Shown here piece by piece: positions 30,873 to 39,109 of a stretch of 64,000 nucleotides of DNA. The position numbers were made by a program, and so were the translations under genes. The notes beneath the pieces were generated by a model that was given only the letters and a program-made list of their open reading frames with translations, was not told where the DNA came from and made no database searches. The first letter of the stretch is position 1. Every line of letters starts with the position of its first letter. The stretch is from an uncultured bacterium (GTDB lineage Bacteria; Cyanobacteriota; Vampirovibrionia; Gastranaerophilales; Gastranaerophilaceae): the NCBI GenBank assembly GCA_902777855.1, contig CACYVN010000001.1, positions 124,001-188,000 on the forward strand. Direction: 5' to 3'.

Positions 30873-30895
30873 TATTTAATTTTTTATGATATAAA
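30867..30895 (+). promoter_or_regulatory. Conventional promoter of WYL1, overlapping the shared motif
   Basis: TGGACA at 30867-30872 and TATAAA at 30890-30895 are 17 bp apart. The -35 box lies inside the 15-bp motif of the divergent promoter, so a protein bound there would block or modulate WYL1, suggesting autoregulation. Confidence 0.5.
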
Positions 30896-30918
30896 TCTTT
30901 TGAAAAAGGAGTTTTCAT

Positions 30919-31893
30919 ATGGCAAGAGGTGATGATATAAAAAAGATTCTGAATCTTGCAAAAGATATGAGAGATTCGACTTTAGGTTATTCAATTCAGA
31001 TGATTCAGGATGAATTGTGTGTTTCACGCAGAACTGCAATGCGTATTAAAGATATTATTTCTGATGTTTTTGAAATTGAAGAAGTACAAAATCCCGATTC
31101 CCGAATAAAAAAATGGAGATTAAAACGTGGAACATTAGACAGAATTACGGCTTTTAGTGCCGACGAAATCGCAACGCTTGAAGATTGCCAGTCATATATG
31201 AAAAGCCAAAACTATACAAACCGATGCGACCTGCTGCCCGGGATTATACAAAAAATGAAGATTACAACAAACTCTATGGCAATTAATGATGACGTTTCTG
31301 ATTTGTTGGAGGTTCAGGGGTATGCAGTGCATCAGGCGCCAAAAATTAAACTTGACCCTCAAACAATTTCAAAAATTTCCGAAGCGCTTTTGGCTCAAAA
31401 ATATCTGACCTTCAGATACAAAAATAAAAAAGGCGAAGAAAAGCTCAGAAAAGTCGCACCTTATGCGGTGATATATGGGGAATACACATATCTTGTTGCC
31501 AAAGGTGATGAGGATGAAATTTATAAACACTTCCTTTTATATAAAATGCAAAACACAAGAGTTACAAACGAATATTTTGATAAAGACGAAACCTTTAATT
31601 TGCAGGAGCATTTGTCAAAAGCATTCGGTGCTTTCCAGGACAGAGAGCCGATGAAAATAAAATTATTGTTTTCAGAAAATGTGAAAGATATTATTGAAAA
31701 CTACAGCTTACACCCGAATCAGAAAATTATCCCCAATGACGACGGCACAACAACCGTAACATTTGAAGCCGGCGGAGCTTATGAAATTTGCTGGTTCCTT
31801 TTCCGCTGGGGCAAAGATGTTAAAATTCTTGAACCACAGGAATTGAAAGATACTTATAAAAAACTCCTGAACGAAGTTTTGGAGCAGATGTAA
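30919..31893 (+). CDS. HTH-WYL-WCX transcriptional regulator (WYL1)
   Basis: A 324-residue regulator. An N-terminal winged HTH (about 1-65; IQMIQDELCVSRRTAMRIKDI), a WYL domain (about 145-225; KYLTFRYKNKKGEEKLRKVAPYA, then EYTYLVAKGD) and a WCX domain (about 240-324; KIKLLFSENVKDIIENY, ending ICWFLFRWGKDVKIL) are all present. This is the PafB/PafC/DriD architecture, whose members sense single-stranded DNA or nucleic-acid ligands. It is divergent from the TPR gene across a shared motif and is a candidate controller of the 13-promoter regulon. It is paralogous to the regulator at 39110. Confidence 0.92.
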   Translation: MARGDDIKKILNLAKDMRDSTLGYSIQMIQDELCVSRRTAMRIKDIISDVFEIEEVQNPDSRIKKWRLKRGTLDRITAFSADEIATLEDCQSYMKSQNYTNRCDLLPGIIQKMKITTNSMAINDDVSDLLEVQGYAVHQAPKIKLDPQTISKISEALLAQKYLTFRYKNKKGEEKLRKVAPYAVIYGEYTYLVAKGDEDEIYKHFLLYKMQNTRVTNEYFDKDETFNLQEHLSKAFGAFQDREPMKIKLLFSENVKDIIENYSLHPNQKIIPNDDGTTTVTFEAGGAYEICWFLFRWGKDVKILEPQELKDTYKKLLNEVLEQM

Positions 31894-31913
31894 TAATTTT
31901 AAAGGAGAATTTT

Positions 31914-32288
31914 ATGTTTATAACATTCATTATTTTATTAATTTTTACTGTAATGATTACTTGGAGTTCTATTGATTTAGAAAAAAAACATAAAAAATGG
32001 TTAGAAGATGCTAAAAACGCTTATACAAAAAACGAATTTACATCAGAATATCCACGTTCACAAATTTCAATATTTAAAAATGAATATAAATACAATATGA
32101 ATTATAAATTTATTATAAGTGCTTGGATTATTTTATTAGTATGTCCTTTATTTTGCGACTTAAAAACATATATAATAATTTATTTAATAAATTATATGTA
32201 TAGCAGAGTTTTAATATGGTTAGCTAGTATTGAGTTAAAAATTGATACGATAAAAGATGAAATATATAAGGAAAACGAATATTTGTAA
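31914..32288 (+). CDS. Small membrane protein, 124 residues
   Basis: One N-terminal helix (residues 1-20), a Lys-rich linker, and two more hydrophobic segments at about 66-110. Start ATG after AAAGGAG, 20 bp downstream of WYL1, so probably in the same operon. No family recognised. Confidence 0.65.
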   Translation: MFITFIILLIFTVMITWSSIDLEKKHKKWLEDAKNAYTKNEFTSEYPRSQISIFKNEYKYNMNYKFIISAWIILLVCPLFCDLKTYIIIYLINYMYSRVLIWLASIELKIDTIKDEIYKENEYL

Positions 32289-32398
32289 TCCTGCTAAAAT
32301 AGCAAGTAAATAGCATATTAAAATCGAATAATCGTGCACTAATGTAGTGCAAAAGTAGTGTTAACCCTTGATTAAAATAATAAATAAATTTATGCCAA

Positions 32399-32433
32399 CC
32401 CTACGGTGTCCATTTTTGACACTGTAGGGTTTT
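32399..32433 (+). terminator. Strong terminator hairpin containing a shared-motif promoter element
   Basis: CCCTACGGTGTC (32399-32410) pairs with GACACTGTAGGG (32418-32429) in a 12-bp stem with one G-U pair and a 7-nt loop, followed by TTTT. It would end the WYL1 operon. The same bases hold promoter element 3. Confidence 0.7.
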
Positions 32434-32438
32434 ATTAT
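32407..32438 (+). promoter_or_regulatory. Shared-motif promoter 3
   Basis: TGTCCATTTTTGACA (32407-32421), 11 bp, TATTAT (32433-32438). It drives the small-gene operon beginning at 32481. The element sits exactly at the apex of a perfect inverted repeat. Confidence 0.8.
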
Positions 32439-32480
32439 GAGAATGTGAAGATCAGAAATTAGAGTAAAGGAGTAAAAATT

Positions 32481-32765
32481 ATGGCATTACATTCTCAAAT
32501 CAGAGCAGAACAAAGATACGGGCTTAGCGAATTCAACCCGCTGAAAGTTATGAAAGAAATTATGGCTGACAGATGCATTCAGGTCAGTGAAAGTTTTGAA
32601 AAGTTTTCAAGAATTTTCTATGTTCGTTACAACAACAAATATCTTAAAGTCGTAACCGATTACAATGTATCATTTGTGAAAACCGTTTTACCTGATGCAA
32701 ATGATTTCAATGTTCTTGAAAAACTGATTAATAAACTTGCGAATTGCACTGCAATCGCAGCATAG
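32481..32765 (+). CDS. Hypothetical protein, 94 residues
   Basis: Starts MALHSQIRAEQRYGLSEFNP after AAAGGAG and contains a beta-hairpin-like stretch (FSRIFYVRYNNKYLKVVTDY). No known domain seen. It is the first gene of a cluster of small genes under promoter 3. Confidence 0.7.
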   Translation: MALHSQIRAEQRYGLSEFNPLKVMKEIMADRCIQVSESFEKFSRIFYVRYNNKYLKVVTDYNVSFVKTVLPDANDFNVLEKLINKLANCTAIAA

Positions 32766-32826
32766 AATATCAGGAGTTCAATAATGGCACAATAGCAATT
32801 TAAAATAAAATATAAGGAGGTACAAA

Positions 32827-32982
32827 ATGTCAATGTATGAATTTTATTGTGAATACCGTACAAAAGACGGTCAGAGATGCGGCGAAACAATCTATGCGCG
32901 TGACAGTATAGAAGCAAGAGAAATCATTAAAAAACGCCCTGATTTTTCTTATCTGATGGATTCGCCAAAGAAAATGAGTTAA
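32827..32982 (+). CDS. Small conserved protein, 51 residues, homologue of the gene at 27992
   Basis: Reads MSMYEFYCEYRTKDGQRCGE and ends DSPKKMS; the ribosome site is AAGGAGG, 7 bp before the ATG. It shares the Y-x-EY-x-TKDG-x-R core and total layout with the 57-residue protein at 27992-28165. Function unknown. Confidence 0.75.
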   Translation: MSMYEFYCEYRTKDGQRCGETIYARDSIEAREIIKKRPDFSYLMDSPKKMS

Positions 32983-32992
32983 GGAGGAGATT

Positions 32993-33064
32993 ATGCCTTT
33001 TTGGCTTGTTTGTCTGATTTTGTATTTCGCATTTAGTGATTGTGATTTTTATGACGATGGTTGA
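32993..33064 (+). CDS. Possible microprotein, 23 residues
   Basis: MPFWLVCLILYFAFSDCDFY followed by DDG and a stop. A very strong AAGGAGGAG site lies 5 bp before the ATG and 2 bp after the preceding stop. The hydrophobic N-terminal 14 residues suggest a membrane peptide. It may be real or a chance frame. Confidence 0.4.
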   Translation: MPFWLVCLILYFAFSDCDFYDDG

Positions 33065-33088
33065 CAATATCAGAACATAATTTAAAAT
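33061..33088 (+). promoter_or_regulatory. Promoter of SAM-I riboswitch copy 1
   Basis: TTGACA (33061-33066) and TAAAAT (33083-33088) with 16 bp between them place the start near 33095, just at the riboswitch P1 stem. Confidence 0.6.
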
Positions 33089-33094
33089 AAAATT

Positions 33095-33219
33095 ACTCAT
33101 AAAGAGTGTACGAGGGACAAGCCCGTTGACTACACAGCAACCCTTTAAGTTGGGTGCTAATGCTTGGATGATGAGGACTTATAAAACGGCTCATCATCAA
33201 CGATGAGCCGTTTTCTTTG
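33095..33219 (+). promoter_or_regulatory. SAM-I-type riboswitch with transcription terminator, copy 1
   Basis: P1 pairs CTCAT (33096-33100) with ATGAG (33171-33175). P2 pairs GTGTA with TACAC around CGAGGGACAAGCCCGTTGAC. The core GCAACC and GGTGCTAA, which flank P3, match the SAM-I consensus. Downstream, AAAACGGCTCATC/GATGAGCCGTTTT (33183-33214) plus a T-rich run is a terminator. Its 5' arm can instead pair with the 3' side of P1 (GATGATGAG with CTCATCATC), giving the antiterminator. High SAM should switch the zinc-ribbon gene at 33265 off. Confidence 0.8.
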
Positions 33220-33264
33220 TCGCCTTTATGAGATGTAGTACACACTAAAACAGGAGACAAGACG

Positions 33265-33714
33265 ATGATTAAATTCATTTCAAAGAGTGAGTTGGACTCT
33301 CAAAAATCCGACAACAAAGAAACACATTATGTTGGCACAATTTACCCGCAAATTTTTTCTAATGACGAAGTGGAAGAATTTAGGGTCGGTATGCAGATGG
33401 AAACAGGTATTATCTGGCTTGGCGGGTATTGGCTTGACAGTAATCTTTTCCCGAAAGAAAAATGCCCGATATGCGGAAAAGAAGAAGTTTTAATACCGTA
33501 TAAAACTGTCGGTTCTGTTCTTTCAGGCTGTCATACGATTAAGTTCTGGTGCTCAAACTGTCACGAAAGATTTGTGACAAATGAGCATATTGAATATTTC
33601 AGATTAATTTACAAATATGTTCTTGCCCACAGACACGAATTTAAAAAGGAACAGGAAATCCCCGGATGCACCAAACTCCCTATGGGTGCAGAATTTATAC
33701 AAATTCACAAATAA
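33265..33714 (+). CDS. Zinc-ribbon-containing hypothetical protein under SAM-I control
   Basis: A 149-residue protein, start ATG after AGGAG. A CPIC-GK...WCSNCHERF pattern (about residues 72-106) forms a likely four-cysteine zinc site. The N-terminal half is mixed and unassigned. It follows a SAM-I-type riboswitch, but nothing in it suggests a known methionine or SAM enzyme. A terminator follows 6 bp after the stop. Confidence 0.7.
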   Translation: MIKFISKSELDSQKSDNKETHYVGTIYPQIFSNDEVEEFRVGMQMETGIIWLGGYWLDSNLFPKEKCPICGKEEVLIPYKTVGSVLSGCHTIKFWCSNCHERFVTNEHIEYFRLIYKYVLAHRHEFKKEQEIPGCTKLPMGAEFIQIHK

Positions 33715-33720
33715 TCACAA

Positions 33721-33744
33721 CGCCTCCAAAATGGAGGCGCTTTT
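33721..33744. terminator. Bidirectional rho-independent terminator
   Basis: CGCCTCCA (33721-33728) pairs with TGGAGGCG (33732-33739), followed by CTTTT. It separates the convergent zinc-ribbon and FtsW-like genes. Confidence 0.8.
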
Positions 33745-34904
33745 CATGTACTGCTAACAACCCGTCTTAGTTGAGTTTTTGAAATATTTAACAAAATTCC
33801 CATCATACACATTGTCACAAACAGTGACGAACCGCCGTAGCTTATGAATGGCAGGGTTATTCCGGTTGCGGGTAAAAATGATGTGGCAACGGAGATATTA
33901 AAAAATGCCTGCATAGTAACGGATATTGTTATTCCAAACGCAAGTAATCTGCCGTAAAGTGTCGGACTTTTTGATGCTATGTGCGTTCCTCTGTAAAACA
34001 AATGCAAAAACAACATTATAATAATCAAACAACCGTAAAATCCCATTTCTTCCGCTATCACAGAAAATATAAAATCCGTATGGCATTCAGGCAGCCAGCC
34101 TAGTTTTTCTTTTGATGCACCATAGCCCTGACCAAAAATTCCGCCTGATGATATTGCAATTTTTGAGTGAAAGACCTGATAACCTTCCCCCTGAAGATCG
34201 CTACCTGAATTGTTCCAGTTCATTATTCGCGACATCTGAAACGGTTCAATAAAATTTGATAAATCAATTATATTAAACTTAATCATACCAACAAGACATA
34301 CAAGAATACATAGTCCTGCAACAACCGGTTTCAATGTTTTCCCCGAACAAATATACATAAAAAAACTTATCCCTAGCAGAATCAAAGTCATACTCAAATT
34401 TGGCTGTTTCAGCACAATAAAAATCATTACGCAAAAAGTTAAGGCAAATTTTTGAATTTGTCTGAACATATTTTTTTTATCAAGCGAAAAGAAATGTGCA
34501 AGCAGCATTATTATTGCCAATTTTGTAAATTCTGACGGCTGAAACTGAAACAAGCCCAAATTCATCCAGCGTCTTGCGCCATTTATTGTGACTCCGAGCG
34601 GAGTGAATTTTACAAGCAATAACAAAACGATTACAAAAATTGCGAATTTAAAGGTTATTTTTTTTAGTTTTCTGTAATCAAAAAAAGAAAATAAAACAAG
34701 TCCAAAACCGCCAAGAATCGCCCAGAATAAATGCTGAATGATATAATAAAGCGGATTTATGTGTTTTGACATACACATAGGCAAACTTGCGGAAAATACT
34801 GCCATAAAACCAATAATGACAAGTATCATAACGGTTACAAAAAGTTTTTTATCCGCCGGAACCTTCACAGGAGCGTACTCAATATTTGTGTTTAGTTTAT
34901 CCAT
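33744..34904 (-). CDS. FtsW/RodA-type SEDS peptidoglycan polymerase
   Basis: A 386-residue membrane protein with about ten helices. SEDS hallmarks are present: NGARRWMNLGLFQFQPSEFTKL in pieces, the catalytic-loop region LPECHTDFIFSVIAEEMGF, and the C-terminal TGITLPFISYGGSS. It polymerises glycan strands together with a class B PBP; the FtsI-like gene directly upstream overlaps it by 1 bp. Being in an accessory island under a shared-motif promoter is unusual. Confidence 0.92.
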   Translation of the reverse strand: MDKLNTNIEYAPVKVPADKKLFVTVMILVIIGFMAVFSASLPMCMSKHINPLYYIIQHLFWAILGGFGLVLFSFFDYRKLKKITFKFAIFVIVLLLLVKFTPLGVTINGARRWMNLGLFQFQPSEFTKLAIIMLLAHFFSLDKKNMFRQIQKFALTFCVMIFIVLKQPNLSMTLILLGISFFMYICSGKTLKPVVAGLCILVCLVGMIKFNIIDLSNFIEPFQMSRIMNWNNSGSDLQGEGYQVFHSKIAISSGGIFGQGYGASKEKLGWLPECHTDFIFSVIAEEMGFYGCLIIIMLFLHLFYRGTHIASKSPTLYGRLLAFGITISVTMQAFFNISVATSFLPATGITLPFISYGGSSLFVTMCMMGILLNISKTQLRRVVSST

Positions 34905-36592
34905 TATTTTGCCCTCCGGTCTGAAGGAATATTAAGTAAAACTCCTACTTCTTTTGCAACTTTTGCCCAGGTCGGGGAAGCAACAGTGCTTCCGAAATTC
35001 GATGCAGTTCTTGGACTGTCTATTACGACATAAATTGCGACTTTCGGATCCGTTGCAGGGAAATACCCGATAGCAGAAGCAAAAACATCGCGCCCACTAT
35101 TTACATTTTTTCTTGAAGTCCCTGTTTTGGCTGCAACCGTGTAATTATCAAGATTTAATACACTTTTGCCGTTTGAAATACTTTTTGCAAGAATTTTGGT
35201 CAGAGTTTTTGCGTTGTATTCAGACATTACACGCCTTGATTTTACGTGTTGTGGTAACTCTTCCTGACTGTATTTTATAACATGAGGGGTGTTCCAGATT
35301 CCGCCGTTTGCAATAGCACTCACTGCACTAATCATTTGTATTGCAGTAACTGATGCTCCGTAGCCGTAACCCATACTTGCCTGTCTTGATTTGTACCAGT
35401 TCTCAGGTTCAGCTAAAAGTCCGATTGATTCAGCAGTCAAATCGATTCCTGTTTTTTGCCCAAAGCCAAAATCTTTCAGTTTTGCATAATATTTTACAGG
35501 ATCAAGCATAAGGGCAATATTTGCACTCCCGACATTACTTGAATGTTCAAACAGATATTCAAGCGAAATCATCCCGGGGTTTGGATGGCGGTCATAATCA
35601 TAGTTTTGAATCTTGTGTCCGTCTATTACAATTTTACCTGAATCAGGAATTTTAGAATTTTCATTTATTGCACCGAGTTCCATTGCTGTTGCAACAGTAA
35701 TTATTTTAAAGGTAGATCCCGGAGGATAAATATCCGTTAGCGACCAGTTTTTCATCTGCTCCTGAGAGAATTTCCAGTATCTGTTCGGGTTAAAATCCGG
35801 ATAAGACGCATAAGCAAGAATTTCGCCGTTTTTGACATCCATTACAATAATTGAACCCCTTTGTGCCTTTTTCTCTTTTACCGTATTTTCAAGTTCTTTT
35901 TCGCAGACGTACTGAACGGAAGTATCTATCGTCAGAGTAACATCTTCCCCTTTTTGTTTTTCGGTAAGCGATTTTACATCTGTTTTAAAATCAAATATAA
36001 CATCACCGTTCGCCCGTCTTTGGTAAGATATTTTTTTATCGGTTTTTTGCAATTTATCACCTGCGATATTTTCTATTCCGTTCGCGCTATCTGCCATTCG
36101 GTTATAAAAGCCGACTATATGCGATGCAACTTTGTCCTGCGGATAAAATCTTTTATTTATAGTTTCAACACTAATCGCCTGGTAATTCATTTCTCTGATT
36201 TTTTGTGCCATCTCTCTTGTGGCATCTTTTTTTACTGCAATAATATTTATTTTTTTGCTTTTCAGTTTCTTGAGCAATTCGTCTTCAGGCATTTTCAAAA
36301 TCGGGGCAAGTTTATGTGCAATTTCTTTTGGAGGGTGCTTCAGGGTGTATTTTGTCGGATGGGCATAAACCTCATAAATGTACTGATCCGTTGCAAGTAT
36401 CATACCGTTTCTGTCTTTTATATCACCCCGTAATACCCTCTGGTCTGTTGTTCTTATTGCAATACCGTCTTCTCTGCAATCGTCAAAATCCAGTATCTGA
36501 ACACAAAATAAATACCCAGTTAAAATAAGAAATAATCCGTTCATAAATATCTGGACAATTCCTATTCGCTTGTTTATTTCATTATTATTCAT
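34904..36592 (-). CDS. Class B penicillin-binding protein (FtsI/PBP2-type transpeptidase)
   Basis: A 562-residue protein: one N-terminal membrane helix, a PBP dimerisation domain (GDIKDRNGMILA at about 55) and a transpeptidase domain. The active-site motifs are complete: STFK (in PPGSTFKI), SSN (in HSSNVGSAN) and KTGT. It cross-links peptidoglycan with the SEDS partner. No PASTA domains. It is expressed from shared-motif promoter 4, which suggests induced cell-wall synthesis or division control. Confidence 0.93.
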   Translation of the reverse strand: MNNNEINKRIGIVQIFMNGLFLILTGYLFCVQILDFDDCREDGIAIRTTDQRVLRGDIKDRNGMILATDQYIYEVYAHPTKYTLKHPPKEIAHKLAPILKMPEDELLKKLKSKKINIIAVKKDATREMAQKIREMNYQAISVETINKRFYPQDKVASHIVGFYNRMADSANGIENIAGDKLQKTDKKISYQRRANGDVIFDFKTDVKSLTEKQKGEDVTLTIDTSVQYVCEKELENTVKEKKAQRGSIIVMDVKNGEILAYASYPDFNPNRYWKFSQEQMKNWSLTDIYPPGSTFKIITVATAMELGAINENSKIPDSGKIVIDGHKIQNYDYDRHPNPGMISLEYLFEHSSNVGSANIALMLDPVKYYAKLKDFGFGQKTGIDLTAESIGLLAEPENWYKSRQASMGYGYGASVTAIQMISAVSAIANGGIWNTPHVIKYSQEELPQHVKSRRVMSEYNAKTLTKILAKSISNGKSVLNLDNYTVAAKTGTSRKNVNSGRDVFASAIGYFPATDPKVAIYVVIDSPRTASNFGSTVASPTWAKVAKEVGVLLNIPSDRRAK

Positions 36593-36616
36593 ATCACACC
36601 TACTCCTTCAATTTTT

Positions 36617-36648
36617 AGTATAAAAGGTATGTATGTCAAAAATGGACC
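36617..36648 (-). promoter_or_regulatory. Shared-motif promoter 4 (FtsI/FtsW operon)
   Basis: Minus strand: GGTCCATTTTTGACA (36648-36634), 11 bp, TATACT (36622-36617), driving the gene at 36592. Confidence 0.8.
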
Positions 36649-36669
36649 CCATTAAACTTCTTATAACTA

Positions 36670-36701
36670 TGACCTATTTTGACACACATATATACAATAA
36701 T
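36670..36701 (+). promoter_or_regulatory. Shared-motif promoter 5
   Basis: TGACCTATTTTGACA (36670-36684), 11 bp, AATAAT (36696-36701). It is divergent from promoter 4, with 21 bp between the two elements, and drives the small gene at 36725. Confidence 0.75.
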
Positions 36702-36724
36702 TAAATCAATGAAAGGAGTAAGAT

Positions 36725-36898
36725 ATGTCAAAGCAAACCTGCACAACCCATAATTTTTTCAAAATTTTGGGGATAAAAATTTGGGAATACAGATCAGATT
36801 ATTTGTGGAATGATTCGGAACCGGATGATGAAAAATTATCTGATGATATAATAATCCACGAAAATATTATCAGAAAATGGAATCACGGAAATAACTAA
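36725..36898 (+). CDS. Small acidic hypothetical protein, 57 residues
   Basis: Starts MSKQTCTTHNFFKILGIKIW after AAAGGAG and has an acidic second half. No family recognised. It is expressed from promoter 5. Confidence 0.6.
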   Translation: MSKQTCTTHNFFKILGIKIWEYRSDYLWNDSEPDDEKLSDDIIIHENIIRKWNHGNN

Positions 36899-36944
36899 AA
36901 TTTTGTGATAATATAAAAACATAGTGTTTATGGAGGTATTTAAT

Positions 36945-37835
36945 ATGAGTAATAGTCCAGAAAATGAAAAAGAACGCAACATAGATAAAATTATTAAGTA
37001 CTTATATGATGTTGAGAAGCCAAATCAAAGAAAATCCAAAAATCGTTGGATAGATACTAAACCAGGATGGAAAAATTACAAGCATAATGAGGAAAAAGAA
37101 AACCTAATCAATAAAATTGAAGATAAATTTAAAGATAAAATTGATACACCAAGGAATAATTTAAAAGAACTTCCTTTACACAATGTATTCTTAACTGCAA
37201 AAAGTAAATACAAAGATGTGAATAAATGTAATAACGAAAAGAATATTGAAAAATTAATTGCAACGATATACGAAAAAGATAAAAGAGTTTCTAATCAGTG
37301 GTGCGTAGGAAAGAATCAGGAATCTGTTGATTTAGTAATATGTGACAACAATAAAAAATATACATTGGTAGAGTTGAAGTCTTTAAATAATAACAATGTA
37401 TCTGATTCCCCTATTTTTGCCCTTATTGAAACCATTAAAAATTATTGTTTATTAAAAAAATATTTTGAAAAAAAAAGTCACATTTTCGATATAGAAGAAT
37501 TTTGTTTATTAGCTCCAAAAGATTATTATGAACACTTTTTTAAAGGTAAAGATGCAATAAACAATATAAATGAATTTTATAAAACTGTTGAAAAATTTAA
37601 TGAAAAAAATAAGGTTTTATTTACAATGAAATTTATTAACAAAAATGGTAAAGACATAGTTAATAATGCACAAGACAAATATCATAATGGAAAAAAAAGA
37701 GAAGATAATGGGAGGTTTGAAATTAATAAACATGATATAAACTCGGATGAATATTTGAGATGTTTATTACTCGAAAATTGGCGTAATAATGATATTTCAA
37801 CAAGAGAGAAATTAAAAGAAAAATTAGGAATATAA
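36945..37835 (+). CDS. Probable PD-(D/E)XK nuclease
   Basis: The start at 36945 follows GGAGG; an ATG 21 bp upstream lies before the ribosome site. The 296-residue product is Lys-rich. At about residues 122-145, ESVDLVI followed by YTLVELKS gives the D...ExK pattern of the PD-(D/E)XK fold, and SPIFALIETIKNYCL would be the following helix. The rest is unassigned. It precedes an MBL hydrolase by 2 bp, so the two are coupled. A defence role is plausible but inferred. Confidence 0.6.
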   Translation: MSNSPENEKERNIDKIIKYLYDVEKPNQRKSKNRWIDTKPGWKNYKHNEEKENLINKIEDKFKDKIDTPRNNLKELPLHNVFLTAKSKYKDVNKCNNEKNIEKLIATIYEKDKRVSNQWCVGKNQESVDLVICDNNKKYTLVELKSLNNNNVSDSPIFALIETIKNYCLLKKYFEKKSHIFDIEEFCLLAPKDYYEHFFKGKDAINNINEFYKTVEKFNEKNKVLFTMKFINKNGKDIVNNAQDKYHNGKKREDNGRFEINKHDINSDEYLRCLLLENWRNNDISTREKLKEKLGI

Positions 37836-37837
37836 TA

Positions 37838-39043
37838 ATGCAATTGATCATCCACAGAGGAACACATGAAATTGGCGGGAGTTGTGTTGAAGTCAGAGAT
37901 GAAAGCACTAGACTTCTTTTTGATTTAGGCCTACCGCTTGACGACAGAGAAAATATTAAACTTAATATAAACGGTTTGTATAAAAATGATAAGCCGGAAA
38001 TTGACGGGATTTTTATCACCCATTCACATCCTGACCATTACGGGTTATTGAGTTCTGTAAATTCTGAAATACATGTTTACACAAGCAAAACAACTGCAAA
38101 TATTATTAAAAATGTTTCAAAAATTAAAGGCGAAAATAATTATCCCGATTCGAATTTGAGTATAATTGAAAACCCTGTAAATATCGGAGATTTTACAATA
38201 ATTCCGCATAAAGTTGATCATAGTGCCGGAGGGAGCTTAGCGTTTGAGATTATTCGTAGTGGCAAAAAGATTTTATACACAGGAGATTTGCGCTTTCACG
38301 GAAGAACTTCATATTTGAGCAGAAATCTTGCCAAAATAAAGAATGTCGATTATTTGATTATGGAAGGTTCAACACTTGGCAGACCGAACCAAAAGTTAAA
38401 AACAGAGGATGATGTTTTTGATGAAATTACTAATGCTTTTACAACAAACAAACTTTGTTTTGTAAATTTTTCTTCCCAAAATTTAGACAGATTTATTTCG
38501 GTTTACAAAGCGTGTTTGCGAACTAAAAAATCTCTTGTTATTGACCCTTACACCTGTTTTGTTTTGGAAAATTTTAAAGATATAAGTAAAAATATTCCTC
38601 AATGGAATTGGAATAATATCAGAGTTTATTTTGGCGGGGGTAAACATACAAAAAATTTGGCAGACAGTGGTAAACTTTTCACTTACAAAAACAAAAAAAT
38701 CTCGGCTGAAGAAATTTTATCTAATCCGGAAAAATATGTTGTAAAAACTGCAAAAGCAATATGTAAAAAGATTTTAAGCCGTTATGATATTTCAAAAATC
38801 GAGTACATTTATTCAATGTGGAGTGGATATTTGGATAATCCGTCTTATCTTGCTATTTTGAAACCGCAAATCAAACATATTCACACATCTGGTCATGCGT
38901 ATATTAGGGATTTACAGGAATTTGTGCAAAAAATTGAGCCAAAAGTTATTATTCCTATTCATACAGAAATGCCTCAAAAATATTCTCAACTCTATGATGC
39001 AAAGATAAAGATTTTAAAAAATGGTGAAATTTTAAACTTGTAA
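37838..39043 (+). CDS. MBL-fold metallo-hydrolase (RNase J/beta-CASP-like)
   Basis: A 401-residue protein. HSHPDHYG (near residue 64), HSAGGSLAF and YTGDLRFHGR are the metal-binding motifs of metallo-beta-lactamase-fold nucleases. The C-terminus has HTSGHAYIRDLQEFV and PIHTEMP, as in beta-CASP RNases. It probably cleaves RNA or DNA. It is translationally coupled to the upstream PD-(D/E)XK gene and ends 66 bp before WYL2. Confidence 0.85.
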   Translation: MQLIIHRGTHEIGGSCVEVRDESTRLLFDLGLPLDDRENIKLNINGLYKNDKPEIDGIFITHSHPDHYGLLSSVNSEIHVYTSKTTANIIKNVSKIKGENNYPDSNLSIIENPVNIGDFTIIPHKVDHSAGGSLAFEIIRSGKKILYTGDLRFHGRTSYLSRNLAKIKNVDYLIMEGSTLGRPNQKLKTEDDVFDEITNAFTTNKLCFVNFSSQNLDRFISVYKACLRTKKSLVIDPYTCFVLENFKDISKNIPQWNWNNIRVYFGGGKHTKNLADSGKLFTYKNKKISAEEILSNPEKYVVKTAKAICKKILSRYDISKIEYIYSMWSGYLDNPSYLAILKPQIKHIHTSGHAYIRDLQEFVQKIEPKVIIPIHTEMPQKYSQLYDAKIKILKNGEILNL

Positions 39044-39071
39044 AAACATTCAAATTTTGCTATTATTTATA

Positions 39072-39103
39072 TGTCCTAATTTGTCGGGGTCAAATTTTAT
39101 TAT
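39072..39103 (+). promoter_or_regulatory. Shared-motif promoter 6 (WYL2), leaderless
   Basis: TGTCCTAATTTGTCG (39072-39086), 11 bp, TATTAT (39098-39103). The WYL2 ATG at 39110 starts 7 bp after the -10 box, so the transcript is probably leaderless and the regulator autoregulated. Confidence 0.8.
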
Positions 39104-39109
39104 AGGGGT

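Noticed and set aside
36924-36944. Upstream ATG of the nuclease gene at 36945
   Set aside because: It precedes the GGAGG ribosome site, which clearly serves the ATG at 36945.
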